From positions 496,001-560,000 of the forward strand of contig OZ244811.1 of assembly GCA_965220105.1 (NCBI GenBank): a stretch of DNA of 64,000 nucleotides, written 5' to 3'. Positions 16,929 to 24,871 of the stretch are shown piece after piece (within the stretch, counting starts at the first letter, position 1; every line of letters starts with the position of its first letter). The position numbers and the translations under genes are program-made. This stretch comes from Bin87 sp965220105. GTDB taxonomy: Bacteria; Chloroflexota; Dehalococcoidia; Lucifugimonadales; UBA3495. The notes beneath the pieces were generated by a model that was not told the origin of the DNA, did not search any database, and was given only the letters and a program-made list of their open reading frames with translations.

Positions 16929-17653
16929 GGGCGTAACTCCTGGCAGGATTGCATCGGACGGAATACGGGGACGGAATGCGGCAGTTTAGCATACTGCTAC
17001 AGTGGTGGACACCGACTCCCACCGGCATACATCGTGGACGCGCCGCCCGGTGATGCCCGCTTACGGAATCGTCACGCTCCCCCGACCACGCTTCCCCGAC
17101 GATGATGGGTTGAAGCGGATTGTCATGCTGCGCGGCGGCAATGATAAGGTGCGTACACTTGGAGCGAAGCAGCCGGTTGCAGGAGGGGGCAGATCATGGC
17201 GGATAAACTCCGGAAATCAGCGGAGCAGTGCTTGACTGGACAATGAGCTAGTTGGAGGACGACGACAAACTCGAAACCGGGTAGTTACCACGAACTCGTT
17301 GCAGTCGCCCTCGGGGTGCTGGGAACCGAAGCAACGGGCGTCACGGGTTCCGCAGCAGCGGCCCGCGTCCACCGTAAGAGGCAACCCCGTAGATCAGGTT
17401 CAAATGGAAAAGATGGTTCGCGACCTTGACGTACTTGGCGGCAACTATAGGGATGGCTGCCGTGCCGAAGGTGGGGTCGCAGAATCGCATACGTTCCCGG
17501 GGTTGCGGCGGCTCCACGAAGCGGCGCATCACCGAGCGCCGGAAATGGCGCCGGACCGGTAGGGCCGGCCCTCGCACGTTGCTACGCCCGAACCCGCAAC
17601 ACCGGGCGGGCGGACCGCGCCGTCGGACGTGATGCGAAGGTGCAGTCTCGCGG
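16929..17653. other. Gene-poor stretch
   Basis: No gene is supported. An ORF on the minus strand (17341-17679) contains a plausible-looking piece, FCDPTFGTAAIPIVAAKYVK, which may be a decayed gene, but the rest is arginine-rich shadow sequence. The amidohydrolase promoter should lie just after 16928. Confidence 0.4.
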
Positions 17654-18106
17654 TTATTCGTCCTGGGGGAGAAACGCATTGGGGACGACCGCGCTGCCCT
17701 GGCCTACGCCGGTGGTGTCGCCGCGCTGGTTTTCCGCCTTGATTTCCACCGACACCCGGCTGCCGTTCACTTCCCGGCTCACTCCGGTGACGGTCCCGGC
17801 GAAGGTGATCGTGTCGCCGGGGCGGACCGGGCGCAGGAATCTCAGATCGACCGTACCGGTGTGGTTGAACACGCCGCTGCCGAAGTACCTTCGCAGCAAT
17901 TCGATGGCGAAGGACAATGACATCCGCCCCGATGCCACCGTGCCGCCGGTTCCCAGGGTCTCACGGGCGGTCTCTTCGTCGGTGAATTGCGAAGGTTCCA
18001 GCTGCCCGGCGCTGCCCTCGAACAGGTTGATCGCCTCCTGGCTCATCTCTTTTACCAGGTGCGGCAGCTCATCCCCCACCTCGAAGGTGCGAACTAACCT
18101 CCCCAT
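17654..18106 (-). CDS. MaoC-like hot-dog dehydratase, subunit 2
   Basis: A 150-residue hot-dog-fold protein of the MaoC-like enoyl-CoA hydratase group. The FEVGDELPHL start, SGRMSLSFAIELLRRYFG central helix and VRPGDTITFAGTVTGV strand are characteristic; a plain D-x4-H hydratase motif is not obvious, so catalysis may be shared with the partner. It overlaps the upstream hot-dog gene by 13 nt, indicating a heterodimer made from one mRNA. Likely role: hydration of an unsaturated acyl-CoA in a catabolic pathway. Confidence 0.85.
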   Translation of the reverse strand: MGRLVRTFEVGDELPHLVKEMSQEAINLFEGSAGQLEPSQFTDEETARETLGTGGTVASGRMSLSFAIELLRRYFGSGVFNHTGTVDLRFLRPVRPGDTITFAGTVTGVSREVNGSRVSVEIKAENQRGDTTGVGQGSAVVPNAFLPQDE

Positions 18107-18513
18107 TTCTTACCAACCTCGTTGGGCTGCTTGAGTTCGTGGGTGATCACGCGGTCGATGAGCCGTCCGTCCTCGTCAACTGAGACCGCCTCGGTGACGA
18201 TGTAATTCTTGCCCCGGCGCAGGTACTTATCGGCGATCCAGGCCCGCACCGTGATCGTTTTCCCGGCGATGGGAGGGTTAAAGCAATAGAAGGCGCACCG
18301 GGCGTTGACCGAACCGGCGTCCCGGTACCTGGCGTTGTACTGCTTGACATCCACCTTGTGGGAAATGGTCGGGAAGCTGGCCTCCGGATCCATCACCCCA
18401 TCGCGGTAGGTGTCTATCATCTCCTGGGTCAGCAGGTATTGATACGTATCGAAGGTCTCGCCGACCTCCAGGGCGTCCCAGTCCAGAAGTATTCGCAGAT
18501 CCGCTTCTACCAT
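18094..18513 (-). CDS. MaoC-like hot-dog dehydratase, subunit 1 (N-terminal MaoC type)
   Basis: A 139-residue hot-dog protein resembling FAS1-DH/MaoC N-terminal-type domains: it begins DWDALEVGETFDTYQYLLTQ and contains the CFNPPIAGKTITVRAWI strand and KNYIVTEAVSVDEDG. It overlaps the following MaoC gene. Such pairs commonly form (R)-specific or 3-hydroxyacyl-CoA dehydratases. AAAGGGAGTGC lies upstream of the ATG as a ribosome-binding site. Confidence 0.85.
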   Translation of the reverse strand: MVEADLRILLDWDALEVGETFDTYQYLLTQEMIDTYRDGVMDPEASFPTISHKVDVKQYNARYRDAGSVNARCAFYCFNPPIAGKTITVRAWIADKYLRRGKNYIVTEAVSVDEDGRLIDRVITHELKQPNEVGKKWGG

Positions 18514-18547
18514 AGCTGCACTCCCTTTCGCTTAACGTGTAATCGAC

Positions 18548-18850
18548 CTACTCATTGGGCTGGATGCCCCGCCAGGATCGGCGTCCCTCGACCACAACGA
18601 AATGGCCGAGGTCGGTAAAGTGCCCGGCGGAGACCAGAACCTGCTCGTTGTCCAATATATCTATCACGGAACGCCGGTTCTCTGGGACAGCTCCGGCTCG
18701 AATTCGAACATGGGGCACCAGTCGGTGTAGCAGGCCCGGTCCGGGTTGTGAGCTGCGTCCCCCGGAATATCGCCCCGCATTGCCGACGCTGGTGGTGTGG
18801 ATTAGCATAACGGCATTGCCTCTGGATAAGTTCTGTCCCGGGTGGGGCAA
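18548..18850 (-). CDS. Uncertain small ORF upstream of the MaoC pair
   Basis: A 100-codon ORF in line with the MaoC genes, 34 nt upstream. The ends look protein-like (NAVMLIHTTSVGNAG and the final DLGHFVVVEGRRSWRG) but the middle is rich in Arg, Gly and Pro and may come from a frameshift. I recognise no family. It is either a small real gene or a decayed one. Confidence 0.3.
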   Translation of the reverse strand: MPHPGQNLSRGNAVMLIHTTSVGNAGRYSGGRSSQPGPGLLHRLVPHVRIRAGAVPENRRSVIDILDNEQVLVSAGHFTDLGHFVVVEGRRSWRGIQPNE

Positions 18851-19082
18851 TCTTGCCGATTATCATACTACCTCAATCAATCGGGCCCTGTTGAGAGAAA
18901 ATCCCGGTGCCTCGCAAATCCGGACTCTCTCGAATGAGGTAGAACGCAATGCCTATGGGGCGCTAAACCCGCATTTCGCATAGGCGTCAAGCGTACCCAT
19001 GTCTCCGGTCAACCCCTATCGACAGGCGAGCGGTGCGCTGGGGACGGCTTGCACTTAGAACCTATCCACCGCTCACATCCGT

Positions 19083-19297
19083 AGTCGAGGCGAACCGGAG
19101 TCGAGGCGAAGAGGCTCAGGCCATCAAAAGGGAAGCTGGGTTCAAAGCCCGCCGCTGGGTGGTCGAACGCACTCACAGTTGGCTGAACCGCTCCGGCGCA
19201 TTCTGATCCGTTGGGACCAGTCTCCCGACAGCTACATCGCCTTCCTTCATTTCGCCTGAGCCCTCATCGCTCTCAGAGCCGCCGGGTTATTCGGATA
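19083..19297 (+). pseudogene. IS5-type transposase C-terminal remnant
   Basis: The DNA reads FKARRWVVERTHSWLNR, then, one frame off, RILIRWDQSPDSYIAFLHFA, a TGA at 19257-19259, and ALIALRAAGLFG. This is the conserved C-terminal end of IS5-family transposases, carrying a frameshift and a stop where the family usually has Cys. A 16-bp imperfect tandem duplication (19083-19114) lies just before it. No IS ends were found. Confidence 0.75.
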
Positions 19298-19498
19298 GGT
19301 TCCAGGCCGAAGGTGCTGAACGGGTGCACCAGCCCATTGTGGGATGATGTCCGCCGCGAGTTGGATGAGAATGTTATTCCACGAGTCGGCCCGCCGTCGG
19401 TTTTCCAGGAAAGTGAGGAGAGCCGGGCGGCTGCTCTTACCACATTGGAGTTGCAGGATGGTGACATCATGCGTCTTTGCTTCTCGGATGTTCAACGC

Positions 19499-19757
19499 TT
19501 ACCCGTAGGCTGGCGATCCCATTTTGCTGCCAGGTTCCTTAAGCCTTGAGCCGTCCTCCATGGGGAACTCCGGCTCCTCGACGGTCTGGTGGGCCAGCGC
19601 CAGGACGTGGGTGGAGGCTAGGAGTACCAACTTGACCTTGGACAGGCAGCAGGCTGTGGCCATGCTGGAAGAAGCCATCGCCATCCGTGAAATCAACCGT
19701 TGTCGGGTCAGGAGACAAAGAAGCCGTAACAGTAAAGGTCTCAGGAATCTCCTTCAC
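19499..19757 (-). pseudogene. Possible decayed gene of unknown family
   Basis: Two overlapping frames carry protein-like text: ETFTVTASLSPDPTTVDFTD near 19757-19690, and in another frame KVKLVLLASTHVLALAHQ with TVEEPEFPMEDGSRLKEPG to 19499. They may be one small gene with a frameshift. No family was recognised. The region 19298-19498 holds nothing further. Confidence 0.3.
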
Positions 19758-19760
19758 CTT

Positions 19761-20150
19761 TCATGAATCGGCTGGTATCACACGGTAGATCCGGCCCGTT
19801 GTCCTGAGTGCTTCGACGCTCCAGGGCTCCCCCACCCCGGCAATCAGCCATTCGAGGATAGCCCACAGGTCCCGGTCGGTTTGACCTGTATCCAGCGGTT
19901 CGAGCCCCGGTACCAGCGCCGCGATTTCCACCCCTGCTGGAAACGGACGCCCGGATCGTCCGTTGAAGATCAACTCGTAGACGCGCCCATCGACAGCAAG
20001 CAACCCTGGCGCGTCCAGTTGCTGGTCCGCCAGATCGAACGTCGCGACCAGGAATGCCGCGAACTCCGGATAATGACCGACGTCCGGGTCGGTCAACAAG
20101 GGTACGCTGCGCGTATCAGGCGGCCGTTCGGTTATGCGGGTGATAGTCAT
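19761..20150 (-). CDS. Unknown small protein coupled to the hydrolase gene
   Basis: A 129-residue soluble acidic protein of no recognised family. Its ATG overlaps the stop of the upstream haloalkane-dehalogenase-like gene by 4 nt (ATGA), so the two are translated together. Sequence such as GHYPEFAAFLVATFDLADQQL and LWAILEWLIAGVGEPWSVEAL looks globular. The function is unknown. Confidence 0.65.
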   Translation of the reverse strand: MTITRITERPPDTRSVPLLTDPDVGHYPEFAAFLVATFDLADQQLDAPGLLAVDGRVYELIFNGRSGRPFPAGVEIAALVPGLEPLDTGQTDRDLWAILEWLIAGVGEPWSVEALRTTGRIYRVIPADS

Positions 20151-21094
20151 GGGTTCAACCGTTGCCGGGACAGGTGGTGACGCGCCGCGAATTCTACGAG
20201 AATCTTACCGATTTCGGCGCCGGAGTCTTCCTGGAGGAAGTGCTTGCCGGTGACCAGGTGCGGGCCTTCGGCGTGGGGCCAGATGTCATGCCATCTCGCG
20301 CCCATGACGTCTGCGGTGAACACCTCATCTTCTCGGCCCCAAATGATGATCGCCGGAATCTCAAGCTCTCGGACGCCGGCTTCAAGCCATTCGAACCGTG
20401 CTCCCGTGACATCGGTGCTCGGATCAATGGGAATCGAGCGGGGCCACTGCCAGGTCAGTCGCCGGTCGTCCGGGTCGGGTAATACCGCTTCGTAAGCTGG
20501 CAGCGCATCCGCCCGGAAGCGCTCCCGGTCGACGACCGAGAGATAGATGCCGCGTCCGGGAAAGCCTCCCTGGCGAGCCAGGATGTAGGGGCCGACGATT
20601 GGCGCATGCATCAGCCGCCACGGCAGGATTTGACGATGGAATTCCGCAGCGGGGGTTCGCCATGCCCAAGTCGACATGACGGCAACTGCGGCTGCCCGTT
20701 GTGGTCGGGTGAGCAAGGCCGCCAGGCCGGTCGGGCCGCCCCAGTCGTGACAGACGAAGAAAATGCCGTTGAGGTCAAGTTGGTCAATCAAAGCGACGAG
20801 ATTGGACGCGTGATTGTCCAGGCTGTGCGCGCTGGTGCTGTGCGGATGCTCCGACAGGCCGAACCCGATCTGGTCGGGCACGATTACCCGATAACCCGCC
20901 GTGAGCAGCGGCGGAATGGTGTCGCGCCATAAGTAACCCCAGGTGGGATTGCCGTGGAGCAGCAGCACGGCCGGCGCGTCGGGCGGGCCTTCGTCAATGT
21001 AGTGCATTCGCCAACCGTTGACGTTGGAGAATTTCGACTGGAACGGGTAGCGGCTCGCCACATGGGGGCCAAGGTCGCTGATTATACGTGTCAT
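20147..21094 (-). CDS. Haloalkane dehalogenase-like alpha/beta-hydrolase
   Basis: A 315-residue alpha/beta hydrolase. HGNPTWGYLWR matches the oxyanion-loop signature of haloalkane dehalogenases. The nucleophile elbow is VCHDWGGPTG, with Asp instead of Ser and the Trp next to it that helps bind halide. The probable catalytic acid is in IIWGREDEVF and the His in VTGKHFLQEDS. The start was placed at ATG 21094 (MTRIISDLG); a longer ORF begins at 21193 but its first 33 residues look non-coding. Activity on halogenated alkanes is plausible; luciferase-like or epoxide-hydrolase relatives are alternatives. Confidence 0.85.
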   Translation of the reverse strand: MTRIISDLGPHVASRYPFQSKFSNVNGWRMHYIDEGPPDAPAVLLLHGNPTWGYLWRDTIPPLLTAGYRVIVPDQIGFGLSEHPHSTSAHSLDNHASNLVALIDQLDLNGIFFVCHDWGGPTGLAALLTRPQRAAAVAVMSTWAWRTPAAEFHRQILPWRLMHAPIVGPYILARQGGFPGRGIYLSVVDRERFRADALPAYEAVLPDPDDRRLTWQWPRSIPIDPSTDVTGARFEWLEAGVRELEIPAIIIWGREDEVFTADVMGARWHDIWPHAEGPHLVTGKHFLQEDSGAEIGKILVEFAARHHLSRQRLNP

Positions 21095-21194
21095 ACCGTC
21101 ATTCCGATGGCCCCTCCGGCTGCGTAGCGATGCCGTGGACTGTGCCCACAAGGAACGCCGGCTTGTCGATGCCCACATGTTACTACATGGCAAT

Positions 21195-21203
21195 TGCTAT
21201 AAT
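21195..21203 (+). promoter_or_regulatory. Extended -10 promoter (TGCTATAAT)
   Basis: TGCTATAAT 37 nt before the start of the PLP-enzyme gene, without a clear -35. The same 9-mer is found upstream of dnaN and rpsF. Confidence 0.6.
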
Positions 21204-21239
21204 GTGCCGCAGTATCAGCCGACCAACTAGGAGGACACC

Positions 21240-22382
21240 TTGACACAATCCGGCGCTCCCACTCCGGGAGAACAGGCGTACCGGCGGTTGGGTGTAACCC
21301 CGATAATCAATGCCTCCGGTTCGGTGACCCGCCTCGGCGGCACTCGCACCCGGCCCGAAGTGCTGGAGCAGATGGCCCATACCGCGCGGGTCATGGTCAA
21401 CATCGACGAGCTCAACCAAAAAGCCGGGGAGGAAATCGCCCGCCTCACCGGCGCCGAAGCCGGTCTGGTCTGCAGCGGCGCGGCTGGAGGCCTGTTGCTC
21501 CAGGCAGCCGCCTGCATCGCCGGAAGCGATCCGGTAAAGATGCGGCAGTTGCCCGACACCGCGGGCATGAAGAACGAAATCATCATACAGACGATGCACC
21601 GGTTCCCTTACGACCAGGCCTACCGTGCGGCTGGGGCCAGGCTGGTGGAAATCGGCAATTACCTGTTCAGCCACCCCTGGGAGCTGGAGGGCGCGATCAA
21701 CGAGCGCACCGCGGCGGTCGCCTACCTCTGCGCCCCATTCAGCAGCCGCCGGGTCTTGCCGCTGGACCAGGTATGCGAAATCGCTCACGCCCATGACGTG
21801 CCGGTAATCGTCGACGCTGCGTCGATGTTGCCGCCCCGCCGGAATCTGTACCGTTACCTGCGTGACGGCGCGGACCTGGTGGTCTACAGCGGAGGCAAGG
21901 GAGTACGCGGCCCGCAGGGCACCGGCATCCTCTGTGGCCGTCGTGACCTGATCGAAGCGGCCGCGGCGAATGGCAGTCCAGCCCAGTTTTTGGGTCGCCC
22001 GATGAAAGTGGCAAAAGAGGAAATCGTCGGTCTGGTTACGGCCCTGGGAATGTTTGTAGCAGAGGACGAATCCGCCGAGATGGCCAACTATCGGGCGACG
22101 GCCCAGCGGGTAGTCGACGCGCTGGTCGAGACGCCCGGCCTGCAAGTCAGCTTGCAGCACGACGGAGTCGATTACCTGATTCCAACCGCCGTGCTGAAAT
22201 TCGGCGAGGCCTGGCCCGGCCCGCCCCCAGACCAGATTGCGGCGGCGATGGAGCAGGGTGACCCGCCTATCTACCTGCAACGGCTCGGCCCGCCAGACCA
22301 GTTGGGTGTAGATCCCTTGAACCTCACCGAAGAAGAGATCGACGCCATTATCCGTCGATTGCGTCAGACGCTGTCGGTCTAG
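21240..22382 (+). CDS. PLP-dependent SelA/aminotransferase-V-fold enzyme
   Basis: A 380-residue PLP enzyme starting from TTG behind GGAGGACACC. The family signature is LGVTPIINASGSVTRLGG at the N-terminus, VPVIVDAASMLPP for the PLP-binding Asp, and VVYSGGKGVRGPQGTGIL with the Schiff-base Lys. This is the SelA-like/D-glucosaminate-6-phosphate ammonia-lyase group. It is shorter than bacterial SelA (roughly 460 residues) and lacks the N-terminal domain, so it is probably a catabolic ammonia-lyase or aldolase-like enzyme rather than the selenocysteine synthase, even though the window contains predicted selenoproteins. Confidence 0.85.
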   Translation: MTQSGAPTPGEQAYRRLGVTPIINASGSVTRLGGTRTRPEVLEQMAHTARVMVNIDELNQKAGEEIARLTGAEAGLVCSGAAGGLLLQAAACIAGSDPVKMRQLPDTAGMKNEIIIQTMHRFPYDQAYRAAGARLVEIGNYLFSHPWELEGAINERTAAVAYLCAPFSSRRVLPLDQVCEIAHAHDVPVIVDAASMLPPRRNLYRYLRDGADLVVYSGGKGVRGPQGTGILCGRRDLIEAAAANGSPAQFLGRPMKVAKEEIVGLVTALGMFVAEDESAEMANYRATAQRVVDALVETPGLQVSLQHDGVDYLIPTAVLKFGEAWPGPPPDQIAAAMEQGDPPIYLQRLGPPDQLGVDPLNLTEEEIDAIIRRLRQTLSV

Positions 22383-22733
22383 CTACGGTTACAAGGGAAC
22401 AAACCTTTGGTACGGATATGGTTCTGGTCATTATCGCTGTCAATCTGAACGAACGGAGAATCACCACTGAGATCGGGAGCCGGTGGCGCCCGCTCGTCGA
22501 AAACTCTGCGGGACGAGCACTAACTGGCGCTACCGCTTCTGTAAGACTATCAGGCTCTAAATCAGAGCGCGGGGAGGCGAGGCGTCGCATCAACGAACAC
22601 CGCTAACGCGTCAGCGAAGGGTTAGTGCGTCAGGATTTCGATGGCAAATCGGCTACGTTGGCGGCCTTCAACGTGAAGGTCGCTGCGACGCAGCATTCGT
22701 GATCAACAACGGCGGTGGTTGATAATTTGCGAC
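22383..22733. other. Intergenic region between convergent genes
   Basis: No gene is supported. A weak hairpin, ATCAAC/GTTGAT at about 22702-22723, lies 3' of dnaN and could mark its transcript end, but has no T-tract. Confidence 0.4.
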
Positions 22734-23894
22734 CTACCATTGCACGTACATCGGCATCACAACGTGCACGTAGCGGTCCGACTCGGCGGGTCGGAAAACT
22801 CCCGGGCTGGATGAGTTGGTGATTTCGATGGCGATTTTGCCCCGGCCCAGGACGTTGACGATGTCCTGGAGGTAGCGGACGTTGAACGCGATTTTGGCAT
22901 CCTCACCGTCCATCTGCTCGATGTTCAGTTCGTCCAGGTTGTCGCCGACCTCCTCGGAGCGCGCCGACACTTTGAGTCGCCCGCCATCGCTGACTTCTTC
23001 CGGTTCCATCTCCAGACGGACGATGTTGCTGCCGTCCCGGGCGAACACTGCTGCCGACTGGGTGGCCCGCTTGAGGTCGTCGAGTTCCATAACGGCGCGG
23101 GTTTCATAGCGTTCCGGAATCAATTGCTCGTAGTTGGGGAAGGTTCCCTGCAGCAGTTGGGACACTAACTCCACGTTTTCCAGCTTGAACAGCACCTGCC
23201 CGCGCTCCGGGGATAGGGTGACTTGCACCGGCGCGGACTGATCGGATACGAGACGCTGCACTTCCTGCATGGTTCGGGCCGGCACAATAACCTTGACCTC
23301 TTCGCTTAAGGGTTGCGACAGTTGGTCGGTGTAAACTGCGAGCCGGAAGCCGTCAGCGGCGGCCATCACCAGGCTGGATTCCTGCAATTTGAGCTCCACG
23401 CCGGTCAACACGGGCCGGGATTCGTCGGACGCCGCGGAGAAGGCCACCAGTCCGATACCGGTACGCAGTACGCCGGCATCAATGCCTGTGGTCAAGCCGG
23501 ATTCGACCTGGGGTATCGGCGGGAAATCGGCCGGGTTGGCGCCGTTGATATGCGTTACGGAGCGGCCGCAAGAGAGATGCAGTACGCTGCCGGTGGAAGC
23601 GTCACCGTCGTCACCGGGACCTTGCAGGTCCAGGTCGATGCGGTCGCTCGGCAAGGAGTTAACCAGGTCGGTCAGCAGGCGATGCGGGACGGTTATCGCA
23701 CCCTCTTCTTCGATCATCGCGCCGATCCAGGTGGTAATGGCGATCTCCAGGTTGGTCGCGGATAGCATCAACATGCCCTGGTCGGTCTTGAGCATCACGT
23801 TTTGCGTTATGGGCAACGTGGAACGGCTGGCTACGGCGCGACCCGCTGTTGCCAAACCGCGGGCCAGGTTTTCCTGAAGGCAGGACAGTTTCAT
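22734..23894 (-). CDS. dnaN: DNA polymerase III beta sliding clamp
   Basis: A 386-residue beta clamp, the ring that tethers the replicative polymerase to DNA. It starts MKLSCLQENLARGLATAGRAV and has the three-domain layout with SRSTLPITQNVML, the middle-domain VLTGVELKLQE and MAAADGFRLAVY, and the final VVMPMYVQW, a variant of the usual VVMPM end. It stands alone, without dnaA or recF next to it. An extended -10 lies 33 nt upstream of the ATG. Confidence 0.97.
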   Translation of the reverse strand: MKLSCLQENLARGLATAGRAVASRSTLPITQNVMLKTDQGMLMLSATNLEIAITTWIGAMIEEEGAITVPHRLLTDLVNSLPSDRIDLDLQGPGDDGDASTGSVLHLSCGRSVTHINGANPADFPPIPQVESGLTTGIDAGVLRTGIGLVAFSAASDESRPVLTGVELKLQESSLVMAAADGFRLAVYTDQLSQPLSEEVKVIVPARTMQEVQRLVSDQSAPVQVTLSPERGQVLFKLENVELVSQLLQGTFPNYEQLIPERYETRAVMELDDLKRATQSAAVFARDGSNIVRLEMEPEEVSDGGRLKVSARSEEVGDNLDELNIEQMDGEDAKIAFNVRYLQDIVNVLGRGKIAIEITNSSSPGVFRPAESDRYVHVVMPMYVQW

Positions 23895-23926
23895 CGGTGT
23901 TGGACCTGATTTTTAGATTCCGACGA

Positions 23927-23935
23927 ATTATAGCA
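23927..23935 (-). promoter_or_regulatory. Extended -10 promoter of dnaN
   Basis: TGCTATAAT on the minus strand, 33 nt before the dnaN start; no good -35 seen. Confidence 0.65.
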
Positions 23936-24060
23936 CGCAGGGGCATGGGCCCGCGGCGTCACGAGGTTGATATAATAACCGTCGCCGGGCCGGGCTAATC
24001 AGCCGGGAGCACAGCCAAGGGTACAATGGAACGCCCGACCAGCTTTATTCCGGAGCCATT

Positions 24061-24795
24061 ATGACTGAACTGTTATTCCTTTCTGACGCGTACATCAGCG
24101 AGTTTGATGCGATAGTCACCGCCGTAACCGAGGATGGCGGGACGGCGCTGGACCGAACCGCGTTTTACATCGGGGGCGGGGGGCAACCCTGCGATGTGGG
24201 CAATCTCACTGATCGGCGGGGGAATGCTTATCAGGTGACGAAGGTGTCCCGTGGTGGCGGCGACATCGTACACACCCTGGACGGCGACGCGACGCCAATG
24301 GTCGGGGACGAGGTGCACGGCAACATCGACTGGGAGCGCCGGTATCTGCTGATGCGGACACACACTGCGCTGCACATTCTGTGTGGCGTGGTGTGGCGGG
24401 ATTACGGGGCGCTGGTGACCGGCGGGGACATGCGACCCGGCGCGGCGCGCATGGATTTTGAGCTGGAAAACATGTCGGCGGAATTTGCCGACGAGGTGGA
24501 GACGCTGATCAATCAGGAAGTGGCGCAGGAACGTGATATCGTGGTCGACGCGATGAACCGGGCCGACGCCGACGCTCACCCCGACCTGATTCGCACCAAG
24601 ATCAACCTGCTGCCGCCGGCCATCAGCGAGGTGCGTACCATCGACATTGCCGGTCTGGATTTGCAGGCCGACGGCGGAACCCACGTACACAACACCAGGG
24701 AGGTGGGCCGAATCCACGTGGTGGGGCACGAGAGCAAGGGCCGCATCAACAAGCGGCTGCGTATCGAATTGGAACAGGAACGTGGGCGGAGTTAA
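24061..24795 (+). CDS. AlaX-like alanyl-tRNA editing domain protein
   Basis: A 244-residue free-standing relative of the AlaRS editing domain, which hydrolyses mischarged Ser- or Gly-tRNA(Ala). Visible motifs are TAFYIGGGGQPCDVG (usual FYPEGGGQ), RTHTALHIL with the HxxxH zinc pair, and ADGGTHVHNTREVG. In the last motif Asp stands where AlaX/AlaRS normally have the zinc-binding Cys (CGGTH). Length and order of motifs suit AlaX-M types. TATAAT at 23971-23976 could be its -10. The Cys-to-Asp change may alter the metal site. Confidence 0.88.
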   Translation: MTELLFLSDAYISEFDAIVTAVTEDGGTALDRTAFYIGGGGQPCDVGNLTDRRGNAYQVTKVSRGGGDIVHTLDGDATPMVGDEVHGNIDWERRYLLMRTHTALHILCGVVWRDYGALVTGGDMRPGAARMDFELENMSAEFADEVETLINQEVAQERDIVVDAMNRADADAHPDLIRTKINLLPPAISEVRTIDIAGLDLQADGGTHVHNTREVGRIHVVGHESKGRINKRLRIELEQERGRS

Positions 24796-24843
24796 TGCCG
24801 CGCCCGCGCCCGCCATACCCTACCACCCGGAATGCACATCCTC

Positions 24844-24871
24844 ATGACTAAAACCGTATGACAAAAACCGT
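24844..24871 (+). repeat. 14-bp duplication of the hyuA start region, creating a 5-codon leader ORF
   Basis: ATGACTAAAACCGT and ATGACAAAAACCGT follow each other directly (13 of 14 identical). The first copy reads Met-Thr-Lys-Thr-Val-stop, and its TGA overlaps the ATG of hyuA. Confidence 0.85.

Noticed and set aside
17397..17410. GGTTCAAAT as a tRNA T-loop
   Set aside because: No acceptor, D or anticodon stems could be assembled around it. No tRNA was found anywhere in the window.
19257..19259. TGA at a conserved Cys position in the IS5-type remnant as another selenocysteine codon
   Set aside because: The remnant also carries a frameshift and lacks most of the gene, so the stop is part of its decay.
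21240..22382. SelA-fold gene as the selenocysteine synthase supporting the two predicted selenoproteins
   Set aside because: At 380 residues it is much shorter than bacterial SelA and lacks its N-terminal domain. It matches the wider SelA-like ammonia-lyase group, so it is not evidence for the Sec pathway.
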